16,223 nt of DNA from Gammaproteobacteria bacterium (lineage in GTDB: Bacteria; Pseudomonadota; Gammaproteobacteria; Arenicellales; JAOTYS01): NCBI GenBank assembly GCA_029861795.1, contig JAOTYS010000052.1:1-16223 (forward strand), given 5' to 3'. The notes below the pieces were generated by a model. That model searched no databases. It worked only from the letters and a program-made list of their open reading frames with translations, and was not told where the DNA came from. Shown here piece by piece: positions 7,920 to 15,486 of the stretch (within the stretch, counting starts at the first letter, position 1; each line of letters opens with the position of its first letter). The position numbers and the translations under genes were made by a program.

Positions 7920-8471
7920 ATGACTATGCATCTGTCGCCATATTGTGGCCGAGTCGGTTTAGCGCTTGGCATGTGGATTCTGACCATGTTGCCCATCGCC
8001 GTCCCGGCGCAGACCGGGCAAATTGAGAGCAACCCTCAGGCAAATGCCATTATCCAGCAACTGCAGCGCGATGTGTTTGTGCAACCGGGTCGCGGGCTTA
8101 AACGAGTTAAAGTGGGGGATTCGTTTAGCCAAGTCTTCAAGACTTGGGGCGTTCCCAATTCAAGCAAGACACGGGGCATCCTGAAACGCACCCGCGAATG
8201 GCTCTACCTCGCGGAAGACGGCACTCAACTCATCGTCTCTGGCAAGAAAGTTGTCGAAGAAATGATAGTTCGCGGGTCAGCGACATCTCCATATCAGACT
8301 GTAGAGGGAGCTCGTTTTGGAATGGCGCCGTATCAGATCGCGGCGTTTTATGGCACCGCCGCGCCCGAAAAATCCGGTGAGCGGTTGGAATACCCCAGTC
8401 GGGGCGTCAGCTTCGAGTTCAGTCAGGGGGCACTGCATTCCATTGACGTTTACCCACCAGCTTCTCAATAG
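7920..8471 (+). CDS. Exported protein with two tandem BamE/SmpA-like half repeats, function unknown
   Basis: I do not recognise a named family. The open frame begins at GTG 7803, but ATG 7920 is preferred because it places a signal-like helix (about residues 12-28, ending near VPAQ) at the N-terminus; ATG 7926 is also possible. The mature part, about 150 residues, contains two similar units. Unit one runs KRVKVGDSFSQVFKTWGVP to EEMIVRG; unit two runs VEGARFGMAPYQIAAFYG to LHSIDVYP. Both follow the order Gly, short helix, Trp/Tyr-Gly, aromatic strand, then a final strand of alternating hydrophobics. This resembles the BamE/SmpA half-fold, so a periplasmic envelope protein is plausible. There is no lipobox Cys, unlike BamE. 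It ends 38 bases from the convergent YdcF gene. Confidence 0.6.
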   Translation: MTMHLSPYCGRVGLALGMWILTMLPIAVPAQTGQIESNPQANAIIQQLQRDVFVQPGRGLKRVKVGDSFSQVFKTWGVPNSSKTRGILKRTREWLYLAEDGTQLIVSGKKVVEEMIVRGSATSPYQTVEGARFGMAPYQIAAFYGTAAPEKSGERLEYPSRGVSFEFSQGALHSIDVYPPASQ

Positions 8472-8488
8472 ATGCTGGATTGCGCCCC

Positions 8489-8511
8489 AAATTCGTCATT
8501 GCCGCGAATTT
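8489..8511. terminator. Possible bidirectional terminator hairpin between convergent genes
   Basis: AAATTCG (8489-8495) and CGAATTT (8505-8511) form a perfect seven-base stem with a nine-base loop, placed between the stop at 8471 and the stop of the convergent YdcF-like gene at 8510-8512. The T at the end of one arm is short and the stem is AT-rich, so it would be a weak terminator. Position is the main support. Confidence 0.35.
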
Positions 8512-9172
8512 ACTCCTTCCATCGCTGCCAATAGTAGAACAACCATCCGCCATACTCGCCCAGCACCGAGCGAATCTGCCTGCCCTCCTTCCACCATCCA
8601 TCCGCGCGAAAGGGATCGGAGCTCGCGGCTACTGCATCCACGGTAAGCTCGCCACCATATAGCATCAGCCATATGTGCCTGGCACGCCGGGTATGAAAAG
8701 GGCTGGTGCTCACCACAATATGCTCGAATCCAGCCTCAACCAGAACCGATCCAACCACTTTTGCCTCTGACACGGTGTCAAAGGCATCCTCAGCGCTAAT
8801 ACTCATGATTGCATTCCGTGGCACCCCCAATACTTCCAGAATGCGGATGAAATCTTCGTCCCATTTACAGCAGCGTTCAAATCCCTGGCTTTCCAACTGA
8901 CGAAGGACTGGCGATTTTCGATTACCGTTGATGACTACTACTTTCGCGCGCCCATCCTGGTAAAGTCGTGCCGCTTCCATCAAGCGTGGGTATATATCCA
9001 CACCCGTGAGGAGCACTACCACGGCGTCGGCGCCGATAGGTGAATCGTTTACCACCAAAAACCTACCGGCCGCAGTCAAAGCTTTCATCCCGAACAGAGT
9101 TATCAGCAGGACAAAAGCAAGTGCAACAATGACTGCACTGCGCATCCATCGACGCCGTCGCTTACCGATCAT
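8510..9172 (-). CDS. YdcF/DUF218 family membrane-anchored protein
   Basis: A 220-residue protein with a basic N-terminus (GKRRRRWMR) and one membrane helix (about 11-32), then a DUF218 domain facing the periplasm by the positive-inside rule. The domain shows ADAVVVLLTG (48-57), RLMEAARLYQDGRAKVVVING (62 onward), a Ser-x-Glu-Asp-x-x-Asp-Thr segment near 135-145, and STSPFHTRRAR (about 163-173), the usual order for YdcF, SanA and ElyC relatives. These proteins are linked to envelope maintenance, including use of the undecaprenyl-phosphate carrier for ElyC; the substrate of this one is unknown. No clear ribosome site precedes the ATG, and a second ATG at residue 10 would also keep the helix. The 157-base upstream gap to rppH's stop should contain its promoter, but I see no convincing boxes. 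Confidence 0.82.
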   Translation of the reverse strand: MIGKRRRRWMRSAVIVALAFVLLITLFGMKALTAAGRFLVVNDSPIGADAVVVLLTGVDIYPRLMEAARLYQDGRAKVVVINGNRKSPVLRQLESQGFERCCKWDEDFIRILEVLGVPRNAIMSISAEDAFDTVSEAKVVGSVLVEAGFEHIVVSTSPFHTRRARHIWLMLYGGELTVDAVAASSDPFRADGWWKEGRQIRSVLGEYGGWLFYYWQRWKE

Positions 9173-9329
9173 AGTACGACCGTTAACTTAGATTTGTTTA
9201 GAACTGTCGGGAGGAGGGATCATCGGGATTTGGATGAAACAGCGGCAGCGCAGGCAACGGCATAGCAACGTGGGGTGTCGACGCGTCTGAGCTCAGCTAG
9301 TTACATCGCTTGGAATAGCGGGTCCACAC

Positions 9330-9836
9330 TTATATCTGACCCGAGTCATATGCCGAGTTGGCAACCTGACCCAGCAGAGGCTCCAATTCGGTAAGAGCAC
9401 ATTTGTACACCTGGCGTTTGAAATCAACAATGCGTCCAATCGGTGCCCAGTAATCTATCCAGCGCCAGTCGTCAAACTCTGGCTGTCGCGAGTGGTTCAG
9501 ACACAATTGTGAATCCTCAGTGATCAGCTGCAACAAGAACCAGATCTGTTTCTGCCCCTTGAAACCGGATAGGCGGGAATTTCGCAAATACCTTCGTGGT
9601 AACTCGTAGCGTAACCAATGTTGGGTCCTACCCATAACTCTTACATGCTCAGATCGAAGCCCAACCTCTTCGTACAGCTCTCGATACAGGGCTTGTTCCG
9701 CAGACTCGCCAGGCTTTACCCCGCCTTGGGGAAACTGCCAACCGTCATGCTTAGCTCGACGTGCCCACAGTACCTGCGTGCGACAATTACACAGTATGAT
9801 GCCAACGTTTGGCCGATAACCGTCGTCGTCTAGCAT
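9330..9836 (-). CDS. rppH: RNA pyrophosphohydrolase RppH (Nudix)
   Basis: RppH removes pyrophosphate from the 5' end of mRNA, starting 5'-dependent decay by RNase E. The chosen ATG gives MLDDDGYRPNVGIILCN, almost the E. coli N-terminus, and AGAGG sits just before it; an in-frame ATG eight codons upstream is less likely. The Nudix box is complete at residues 38-60: GGVKPGESAEQALYREL then YEEVGL, with the metal-binding Arg52-Glu53 and Glu56-Glu57. WQFPQGGV precedes it, and the C-terminal part has FKGQKQIWFLLQL and FDDWRWIDYW, both typical of RppH. At 168 residues it is close to the E. coli length (176). The HAD phosphatase gene is divergent from it, an arrangement I recall from pseudomonads. 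Confidence 0.97.
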   Translation of the reverse strand: MLDDDGYRPNVGIILCNCRTQVLWARRAKHDGWQFPQGGVKPGESAEQALYRELYEEVGLRSEHVRVMGRTQHWLRYELPRRYLRNSRLSGFKGQKQIWFLLQLITEDSQLCLNHSRQPEFDDWRWIDYWAPIGRIVDFKRQVYKCALTELEPLLGQVANSAYDSGQI

Positions 9837-10052
9837 TGCCTCTTTATACTTATCACGCATCGGGGGCTAGTAGTAAATCCAGCTTTTACGCCACGCTATA
9901 TTAGTATGGTTCGCTCATAGGGATTTTTCCACGAACGGGCTATCACGGCAAATTCCATCGCCACTACCACGAATAGGCAAGCAGGACGCCCTACTTTTCA
10001 GCCGGTGGATTCCCAACTATGCTTGAGGCCATTGTCATTACCGAGAATTTTC

Positions 10053-10706
10053 GTGAGTCTGGCGATATTCGATCTAGACCATACTCTAATTGCAGCGGAC
10101 AGCGGCGATCAATGGATAGAGTTTCTGACCGAGCAAGGCGCGCTGGATGCAGCGAATTGCCTTCCTCAATTGCGTCGATTCCAGGATGAGTACGATGCTG
10201 GAGTGTTGGACATCCATGAGTTTCTGGGCTTTCATGCCAAAACACTTGCATCACACGACAGCGCCACCTTGAAGCAGTGGCGCATAAAATACATGGAGGA
10301 TCGAATTAAGCCGCTAATTTCCGCCAAAGCGCGGGCCCTGGTGGAACAGCATCGTGGCTGCGGCCACACCCTCATTATGATTACAGCGACCATCCACTTT
10401 GTGGCGTCGCCAATAGCCTCGACATTTGGCATGGAACATCTGCTTGCCAGTGAGGCTACCCTTGTCAATGGTCAATTTGATGGCACACTGTCGGGCGTGC
10501 CTTGCTTCCAGGGCGGTAAAGTCGACCGACTTCAAGCCTGGATCAGGAAACAAGATAAAAGTCTGCATGACAGCTGGTTTTACAGCGACTCACACAATGA
10601 CTTGCCGCTACTCAGCAAAGTAGATCACCCCGTCGCCGTAGACCCGGATCCGACCTTGGCAGAACATGCTAGTCGTCACGGGTGGTCAATTGTTAAGCTT
10701 GCGTGA
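10053..10706 (+). CDS. HAD-IB phosphatase (SerB-like subfamily)
   Basis: I start this at GTG 10053, which gives MSLAIFDLDHTLI, the normal N-terminus of the family; the ATG at 10005 would add 16 odd residues. GAGAA lies eight or so bases upstream. The product is 217 residues. HAD motif I is DLDHT (Asp7 nucleophile, Asp9 acid), motif II is the Thr in LIMITAT, and motif IV is YSDSHNDLPLL with its two acidic metal ligands. A helical cap (about 20-95) separates motifs I and II, as in the IB subclass of phosphoserine-phosphatase-like enzymes. Substrate is unknown; relatives labelled histidinol-phosphatase or PSPase-like are common beside rppH. The upstream 216 bases between the two divergent starts should hold both promoters; I see no confident boxes. 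Confidence 0.88.
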   Translation: MSLAIFDLDHTLIAADSGDQWIEFLTEQGALDAANCLPQLRRFQDEYDAGVLDIHEFLGFHAKTLASHDSATLKQWRIKYMEDRIKPLISAKARALVEQHRGCGHTLIMITATIHFVASPIASTFGMEHLLASEATLVNGQFDGTLSGVPCFQGGKVDRLQAWIRKQDKSLHDSWFYSDSHNDLPLLSKVDHPVAVDPDPTLAEHASRHGWSIVKLA

Positions 10707-10742
10707 TCACTTGCTTGCAGCATTCCCGCTGCCTGGGTGATC
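10705..10742. repeat. Imperfect inverted repeat after the HAD phosphatase gene
   Basis: GATCAC at 10705-10710 pairs with GTGATC at 10737-10742, and inside it GCAGC (10717-10721) pairs with GCTGC (10728-10732) around ATTCCC. The left arm starts in the stop codon of the HAD gene. It resembles a terminator hairpin but lacks a T-run and has a large internal loop, so it may be a weak terminator or an unrelated structure ahead of the Bcp gene. Confidence 0.35.
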
Positions 10743-10803
10743 TATGGAAGGCACGAACTGCGAATGATGCCGCGAAAAATTATCGCAACAAGGTAACAGC
10801 ATC

Positions 10804-11268
10804 ATGGAAAAAGCAACCATTGATAAGATCGTACCTGATATATCATTGAAGACCACGGCGGGCGACCTAAAGTTATCAGAGCTACGAGGCCACAACTTGG
10901 TGTTGTACTTTTACCCAAAGGACAATACTCCGGGCTGCACCGCCGAGGGGCAGGCGTTTCGTGATAACTATAGAAAATTCACCGCACGCAACACTAAAAT
11001 CCTAGGGGCATCCAGAGACACTCTGCCCTCTCACGAGAGATTCAAACAAAAGTACTCGTTTCCCTTTGAGCTCGTCTCTGATCCGGATGAAGAACTTTGT
11101 AAAGCGTTTGATGTAATCAAGGAGAAGAAGCTATACGGCAAAAAATTTCTTGGAGTTGACCGCAGCACCTTCATCATCGACGCGCAGGGTGTTCTTAAAA
11201 AAGACTTCCGCGGCGTTAAGGTCAAAGGACATGTTGAAGAAGTGTTAGCGGCAATCAAAGCGCTGTAG
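10804..11268 (+). CDS. bcp: Peroxiredoxin of the Bcp/PrxQ family
   Basis: A 154-residue thiol peroxidase that reduces hydrogen peroxide and organic hydroperoxides, using thioredoxin in known members. The core DNTPGCTAEGQAFRD (40-54) carries the peroxidatic Cys45. E. coli Bcp has its resolving Cys at position 50, five residues on, but here that residue is Gln50, so this is either a 1-Cys enzyme or one that uses Cys99 (EELCKAF). FYPKDNTPGC, LGASRD and FIIDAQGVL are usual family segments. AAGG lies about nine bases ahead of the ATG. It is followed 24 bases later by the PhoH-family gene, and the two are probably one transcript. Confidence 0.95.
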   Translation: MEKATIDKIVPDISLKTTAGDLKLSELRGHNLVLYFYPKDNTPGCTAEGQAFRDNYRKFTARNTKILGASRDTLPSHERFKQKYSFPFELVSDPDEELCKAFDVIKEKKLYGKKFLGVDRSTFIIDAQGVLKKDFRGVKVKGHVEEVLAAIKAL

Positions 11269-11292
11269 CGAGAGTGTTACTAGGTGCAAGTC

Positions 11293-12675
11293 ATGTCCGC
11301 TCAACTTGACATCGTCGTCCTCGATACCAATGTTCTACTTCATGACCCAATGGCGATGTTCCGCTTTCTCGATTCAGATGTGTACATTCCCGCAGTGGTA
11401 TTGGAAGAACTCGACAGCGCCAAGAAGGGGATATCAGAGATTGCGCAGAATGCGCGTGAAGCGAGCCGTCAGCTTGACGTTTTAGTAGCTAATACGGGCA
11501 ACGGCGTAGGAGATGGAATCGAGCTAGTGGGCGGTTCTGACAACGGCCGTCTCTATCTCCATGTGGATTCAGTTCAATCTTCACTTCCTCCGGGTCTCCG
11601 TGGCGGAACCCCAGACAACACCATCCTCGCAACTACTTTGGATCTGGCTCGTCGTGACCGAGACCGTAGCGTAACCTTAGTCACGAAAGATATCATACTC
11701 AGAATCAAGGCCCATGCGTTGGGAATCCAGGCGCAGGACTATGCAGAACATGAGCTTGTCGATGACACCACTGATCTGTATTGCGGGATTCGCCTGGTCA
11801 ATGGTGACGAGTGTGAGGCAGTAAACACGCCGTTGGAAGAATGGACGGAAAAAACCGGAATATGCTACTCGCGGGTACGTATGCCTCAAGGATCAGCGCT
11901 GCACCCTAACGAATTCATCGTAGCAGAAAACACTGGTATCGCTTCCTCGGTGCAACAGACCGCAGGTGACACGATGGTTCTTCGGGCGATGCGGAATTTC
12001 GCAGAGGACAGCAACGCCGTATGGGGCGTCACCGCCAAAAATATTGAGCAAAACTGCGCCTTAAACTTGCTCATGGACCCGGAAGTCGATTTCGTGACAA
12101 TTCTAGGGCAGGCTGGCACCGGCAAAACGCTGCTCGCATTGGCCGCGGGACTAGCCCAAACCATAGATGATAATCGGTTTAAGGAAATCATCGTCACGCG
12201 GATCACGATTCCCGTGGGCGAGGACATTGGCTACTTGCCGGGAACAGAAGAGGAGAAAATGAATCCTTGGATGGGTGCGCTCGAGGATAACTTGGACGTG
12301 TTGCTGCCCAATTCCACGCAGCGGCAAGGCGCTTGGAGTCGCGCCATCACCCACGATATGGTACGCAAGCGTATTCGCATCAAATCGCTTAATTTCATGC
12401 GGGGACGAACATTTCTGGACAAATACATCATCATTGACGAGGCCCAGAACCTTACGCCCCATCAGCTGAAGACTCTTATCACCCGAGCTGGGAAGGACAC
12501 CAAGGTGGTCTGCCTAGGAAATCTGGCGCAGATAGACACAGCTTATCTTACAGGAACCACCTCCGGATTAACTTATGTAGTGGAGCGGTTTAAAGACTGG
12601 AAATATAGCGGGCATGTGACACTACGGCGAGTGGAACGCTCCCGACTTGCGGACTATGCTTCTGAGTTACTATGA
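11293..12675 (+). CDS. PhoH family ATPase with N-terminal PIN domain (PhoH2-like)
   Basis: I start this at ATG 11293 because AGGTG lies six bases upstream; a GTG at 11284 would add three residues. The 460-residue protein has two parts. The PIN nuclease-like domain (about 5-150) shows VVLDTNVLLHDP with Asp11, PDNTIL with Asp108 and Asn109, and TKDIILRIKA with Asp133, the usual acidic cluster. The PhoH P-loop ATPase follows from about 235, with Walker A GQAGTGKT (272-279), GYLPGT (313-318) and Walker B YIIIDEAQN (378-386). PIN-PhoH proteins of the PhoH2 type have shown RNA helicase and RNase activity in mycobacterial members. Family members usually read TRPTVPVG; here it is TRITIPVG, so the Pro is Ile. 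The role in vivo is inferred. It lies right after bcp. Confidence 0.93.
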   Translation: MSAQLDIVVLDTNVLLHDPMAMFRFLDSDVYIPAVVLEELDSAKKGISEIAQNAREASRQLDVLVANTGNGVGDGIELVGGSDNGRLYLHVDSVQSSLPPGLRGGTPDNTILATTLDLARRDRDRSVTLVTKDIILRIKAHALGIQAQDYAEHELVDDTTDLYCGIRLVNGDECEAVNTPLEEWTEKTGICYSRVRMPQGSALHPNEFIVAENTGIASSVQQTAGDTMVLRAMRNFAEDSNAVWGVTAKNIEQNCALNLLMDPEVDFVTILGQAGTGKTLLALAAGLAQTIDDNRFKEIIVTRITIPVGEDIGYLPGTEEEKMNPWMGALEDNLDVLLPNSTQRQGAWSRAITHDMVRKRIRIKSLNFMRGRTFLDKYIIIDEAQNLTPHQLKTLITRAGKDTKVVCLGNLAQIDTAYLTGTTSGLTYVVERFKDWKYSGHVTLRRVERSRLADYASELL

Positions 12676-12886
12676 AGTGGATACCCGATGCCCAAAAAAG
12701 CATTATTGAGGCCTCCAAATATTGAGAGGCGATCGGATATGCAAGCCAGCGACCTGTGCACGACGGCGCTTGCCGACCAGCACATATATGCCTAGGATGA
12801 AGATTAGCCATATGGTTCGCATAGTTCGCTTGCTGCCCTGGAGCGATCCTCGCGGGCTATCCGAATGACCAATTAAGGGCTAAGAC

Positions 12887-13588
12887 ATGCGTATAGCGTT
12901 TCTTGAAGATGATCGGGATCAGGCTCAGCTGCTGCAACTCTGGCTGGAAGAAGCTGGTCATGTGTGTATGCATTTTGAAACCAGCGAGCAATTCTTGAAA
13001 GAGATCGGACGCGAAAGCTATGACCTAATCATGCTTGACTGGGTCCTTCCACACATGAGTGGTGTAGAAGTGATGAAACTGATTCGGGAGAATCATGACT
13101 GGCCGATTCCCATCCTTTTTGTGACGCAGCGTGATCAGGAAAAAGATATCGTGGAAGCCCTCGAGGCCGGAGCCGACGACTACATGGCGAAGCCAGTCAA
13201 GAAGCTAGAATTGTTAGCGCGGGTCGGCGCACTGGCCCGGAGGGCATCGGTACTGAGAGACGCAGAGGAATCGACCATCGAGTTGCCCCCGTTCAGCATT
13301 GACTTCGCGAATCGGGAGATACAAACCCATGGTGAGAAGATCAAACTGACGCAAAAGGAATATGAACTTGCAGCTTTCTTATTTCGCAATATTGGAAGGG
13401 TGGTATCCCGTAGCCATCTACTAGAGAGTGTTTGGGGCACCAACCCCGATATCAACACCCGCACTGTGGACACACACATTAGTCGAATCCGACAGAAGCT
13501 TGCTATTACCCCGGAGACAGGGTGGAGATTGTCTGCGATCTACCAGCACGGGTACCGTCTGGAGCGGCTCACCAACATTGAGGAGTAG
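12887..13588 (+). CDS. OmpR-family response regulator without an adjacent histidine kinase
   Basis: A 233-residue two-domain regulator. The receiver domain (1-120) has the acidic pocket Asp8-Asp9, phospho-acceptor Asp51 in LIMLDWVLP, Thr80 and Lys102. The C-terminal winged helix (about 135-228) has IKLTQKEYELAAFLF, then a recognition region with TRTVDTHISRIRQKL and a closing GYRLERL. It therefore probably binds DNA and controls promoters. AAGGG lies seven bases before the ATG, so translation should be efficient. The 211-base gap upstream holds no gene I can support. No histidine kinase lies on either side; instead an HPt protein follows 106 bases downstream, so phosphate may arrive from a hybrid kinase encoded elsewhere. 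Target genes are unknown. Confidence 0.93.
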   Translation: MRIAFLEDDRDQAQLLQLWLEEAGHVCMHFETSEQFLKEIGRESYDLIMLDWVLPHMSGVEVMKLIRENHDWPIPILFVTQRDQEKDIVEALEAGADDYMAKPVKKLELLARVGALARRASVLRDAEESTIELPPFSIDFANREIQTHGEKIKLTQKEYELAAFLFRNIGRVVSRSHLLESVWGTNPDINTRTVDTHISRIRQKLAITPETGWRLSAIYQHGYRLERLTNIEE

Positions 13589-13606
13589 CTTCCGGTGAGC
13601 TGCAGG

Positions 13607-13617
13607 GACAGGCTGTC
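13607..13617. promoter_or_regulatory. Eleven-base palindrome in the regulator-HPt gap
   Basis: GACAGGCTGTC (13607-13617) is a perfect dyad with a single central base, located between the response regulator stop and the HPt start. It could be a binding site for the regulator or simply chance. OmpR-family proteins more often bind direct repeats than dyads, which weakens the case. Confidence 0.2.
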
Positions 13618-13680
13618 GGACTCCCTCAGCGATGCAGTCAACTCGAACTGTGTGATTACTGGCGTGATCGTAAACGGCGA

Positions 13681-13697
13681 ATAGGCACAGACCTATG
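13681..13697 (+). promoter_or_regulatory. Hairpin that would cover the HPt ribosome site and start codon
   Basis: ATAGG (13681-13685) and CCTAT (13692-13696) are complementary with the loop CACAGA. The left arm contains the AGG ribosome-site element, and the right arm contains the first two bases of the ATG at 13695-13697. Folded, it would hide both. The stem is only five pairs with two G-C, so it is weak alone, and a trans-acting RNA or protein could modulate it. This is inference from sequence only. Confidence 0.3.
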
Positions 13698-14051
13698 AGT
13701 GATCATTGCCCCGATACGCCGTACCGCCTGGAAGCACTCAAAAGTAACTATCGCCGCTCTCTGGGAGCTAAGCTGCAGGAGTTAGAAGTCCGCTGGGAAC
13801 AGTGCCGACAATCTCGTTACGCCAACGATCGGCTGGCCAACCTCAGTGTGTGGGCACATCGAATCGCCGGATCCGCTGGATCCTACGGCTACACCGAGTT
13901 GAGCGCTGCCGCATTGACCCTTGATCGTTGCCTACAGGGGTGGACCCAGGACCGATTGGATCCTGATCGACTCGAACAACTCCACATTTTGTATCAGCAG
14001 CTCTATGACGTGTTGGCGCAGGCCGCGTGCAACGCGGACCCATCGACATAG
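13695..14051 (+). CDS. Free-standing histidine phosphotransfer (HPt) protein
   Basis: A 118-residue, mostly helical protein made of a single HPt domain. The phospho-site segment is AHRIAGSAGSYGYTELSAAA (54-73), matching the HPt pattern His-x-x-x-Gly-x-Ala-Gly-x-x-Gly, so His55 should be the phosphorylated residue. HPt domains pass phosphate between a hybrid kinase receiver and a response regulator receiver. Here it follows the orphan OmpR-type regulator on the same strand, which is an unusual pairing because OmpR-type regulators normally receive phosphate straight from a kinase. A weak AGG ribosome site lies inside a small start-codon hairpin. Its stop converges with the PilT-like gene 26 bases away. 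The partnership with the regulator is inferred from position only. Confidence 0.85.
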   Translation: MSDHCPDTPYRLEALKSNYRRSLGAKLQELEVRWEQCRQSRYANDRLANLSVWAHRIAGSAGSYGYTELSAAALTLDRCLQGWTQDRLDPDRLEQLHILYQQLYDVLAQAACNADPST

Positions 14052-14077
14052 GCCCAAGCCGACAACCTGCGAGCTGC

Positions 14078-15310
14078 TTAAACGAAACCCTCTAGCTTCA
14101 GCTTGAGATCTGTAGTGCTGCTGGCGTGCTGCAATGCAACCTCCTCGGAGATTATGCCTTGCTTACACAGTTGGAAAAGATGCTGGTCAAAGGACAACAT
14201 GCCTTCGACTACTTCTCCTTTCTTTACCAGATCCGCGAGTTCCTCCACTTTGAGAGGATCTAATATCAGCTCGCGCACACGTGAAGACACGTTCATAATC
14301 TCACAAGCCAGGGCTCTACCCTTTCCCGAGGCTGTTGGCAACAGACGTTGCGACACAACTGCTCGCAGGTTCTGGGAGAGCTTGGCCCGTATCGTCGGCT
14401 GGGCCTCTGGTGAGAACGTCGCAACGATACGCGTAATAGTCTCCGCCGCCGCCGGCGAATGCACTGTTGAAAACACCAAGTGCCCCGTTTCAGCGGCTGT
14501 CAATGCAGTCTGAATGGTGTCTGGGTCACGCATCTCACCGAGGAGAATGACATCTGGATCTTCGCGCAGAGCTGCGGTCATGGCATCCAGGAAAGACACC
14601 GCGTCCATACCCAACTCACGTTGAGAAATAATCGAACGATCCTCTTTGAATAAAAATTCTATCGGATCCTCGATGGTGATGACGTGTCGTGCGTGCTTAT
14701 GATTGATCTGATCGATGAGCGACGCAATGGTTGACGACTTGCCCGATCCTGTCGCCCCGGTAAGCAATATCAGCCCTCTCTCGTAATTCGCATAATCGAG
14801 CACAGATTCTGGAAGGCCCAGCTCCTCGATGCCGGGAATATCGGTGCGAATTACACGAAACGCCATGGCGATGGTACCGCGTTGGTAATAGCAGTTGGTG
14901 CGAACCCGACCTATGCCTTTGATGCCGACGGACAAATCCACCTGATATTTGTTCTGGAATATGTCCCACTGCCTAGGCGACATAATCTTCTGAGCCAGGG
15001 CTTCCAAATCTGACACCGACATTACCGGAAATTTTTCGGCTGCCTGCAGCGTGCCATCTATGCGCACCACTGGGTGATTTTTCACCCGTATATGGATATC
15101 CGACGCGTTCTCGGCAACGGCGTACTGAATCAGCCGAGTCAGCAATGCCAGTGGATCTCCCATCTGAGCGGATGATTTTACCTGCATCTGGGAGGCATCC
15201 TGCGAGGAAGAATTGGCCCGCTTAGGCGCTGCTGCCGACTGCGCCGGCTGTTGCTGCATCCCGGCGCCAGCCGCCGAGGCAGTTGGCTTTTCAATCACTG
15301 TATCGGTCAT
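14078..15310 (-). CDS. PilT/PilU family type IV pilus retraction ATPase
   Basis: A 410-residue hexameric-type secretion ATPase of the PilT/PilU group, which powers pilus retraction and twitching at the inner membrane. Residues 1-50 are a low-complexity tail rich in Ala, Gln and Ser, absent from classical PilT (about 345 residues). Then come a PAS-like N-domain (about 52-155) with SDIHIR and a RecA-like core: Walker A GATGSGKS (185-192), the Asp box TIEDPIEF (212-219), Walker B VILLGEMRDPD with Glu259, and the His box TGHLVFSTVHS (275-285). The PilT group's conserved C-terminal AIRNLI motif appears here as RVRELI. It is closer to PilT and PilU than to PilB or GspE, but I cannot decide between the two. 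No pilus gene is adjacent, so it is probably a distant paralogue. The ATG at 15310 has no strong ribosome site. Confidence 0.9.
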   Translation of the reverse strand: MTDTVIEKPTASAAGAGMQQQPAQSAAAPKRANSSSQDASQMQVKSSAQMGDPLALLTRLIQYAVAENASDIHIRVKNHPVVRIDGTLQAAEKFPVMSVSDLEALAQKIMSPRQWDIFQNKYQVDLSVGIKGIGRVRTNCYYQRGTIAMAFRVIRTDIPGIEELGLPESVLDYANYERGLILLTGATGSGKSSTIASLIDQINHKHARHVITIEDPIEFLFKEDRSIISQRELGMDAVSFLDAMTAALREDPDVILLGEMRDPDTIQTALTAAETGHLVFSTVHSPAAAETITRIVATFSPEAQPTIRAKLSQNLRAVVSQRLLPTASGKGRALACEIMNVSSRVRELILDPLKVEELADLVKKGEVVEGMLSFDQHLFQLCKQGIISEEVALQHASSTTDLKLKLEGFV

Positions 15311-15486
15311 GTTATTTGTGCTCGCGGTATATACTTTAGGTTTTCACTCGTTGACCCACTTAAAGCCAAAGAGAATAGCAGGGTACTGCTCCCACCCCAC
15401 TTTCGAATTCATAGAAATGCGCACTCTTCAGCCTAAGTATAGCGGCTCTGACAAATTGTTCCCGAAATTGATAGGCCTTTTGCCGT

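Noticed and set aside
9209..9219. A very strong ribosome-site-like purine run (GGGAGGAGGG) on the plus strand in the gap between ydcF and rppH.
   Set aside because: No start codon at the right distance opens more than about 18 codons, so I see no gene for it; chance or a non-coding role remains.
12672..12725. A 17-codon ORF overlapping the PhoH stop by ATGA.
   Set aside because: Too short, no similarity I recognise, and no sign of a following coupled gene; the 211-base gap to the response regulator appears non-coding.
15311..15486. A gene in the gap between the PilT-like gene and the LigB pseudogene.
   Set aside because: Only short frames that shadow each other are seen and none has a ribosome site or family resemblance; it probably holds the pilus ATPase promoter.
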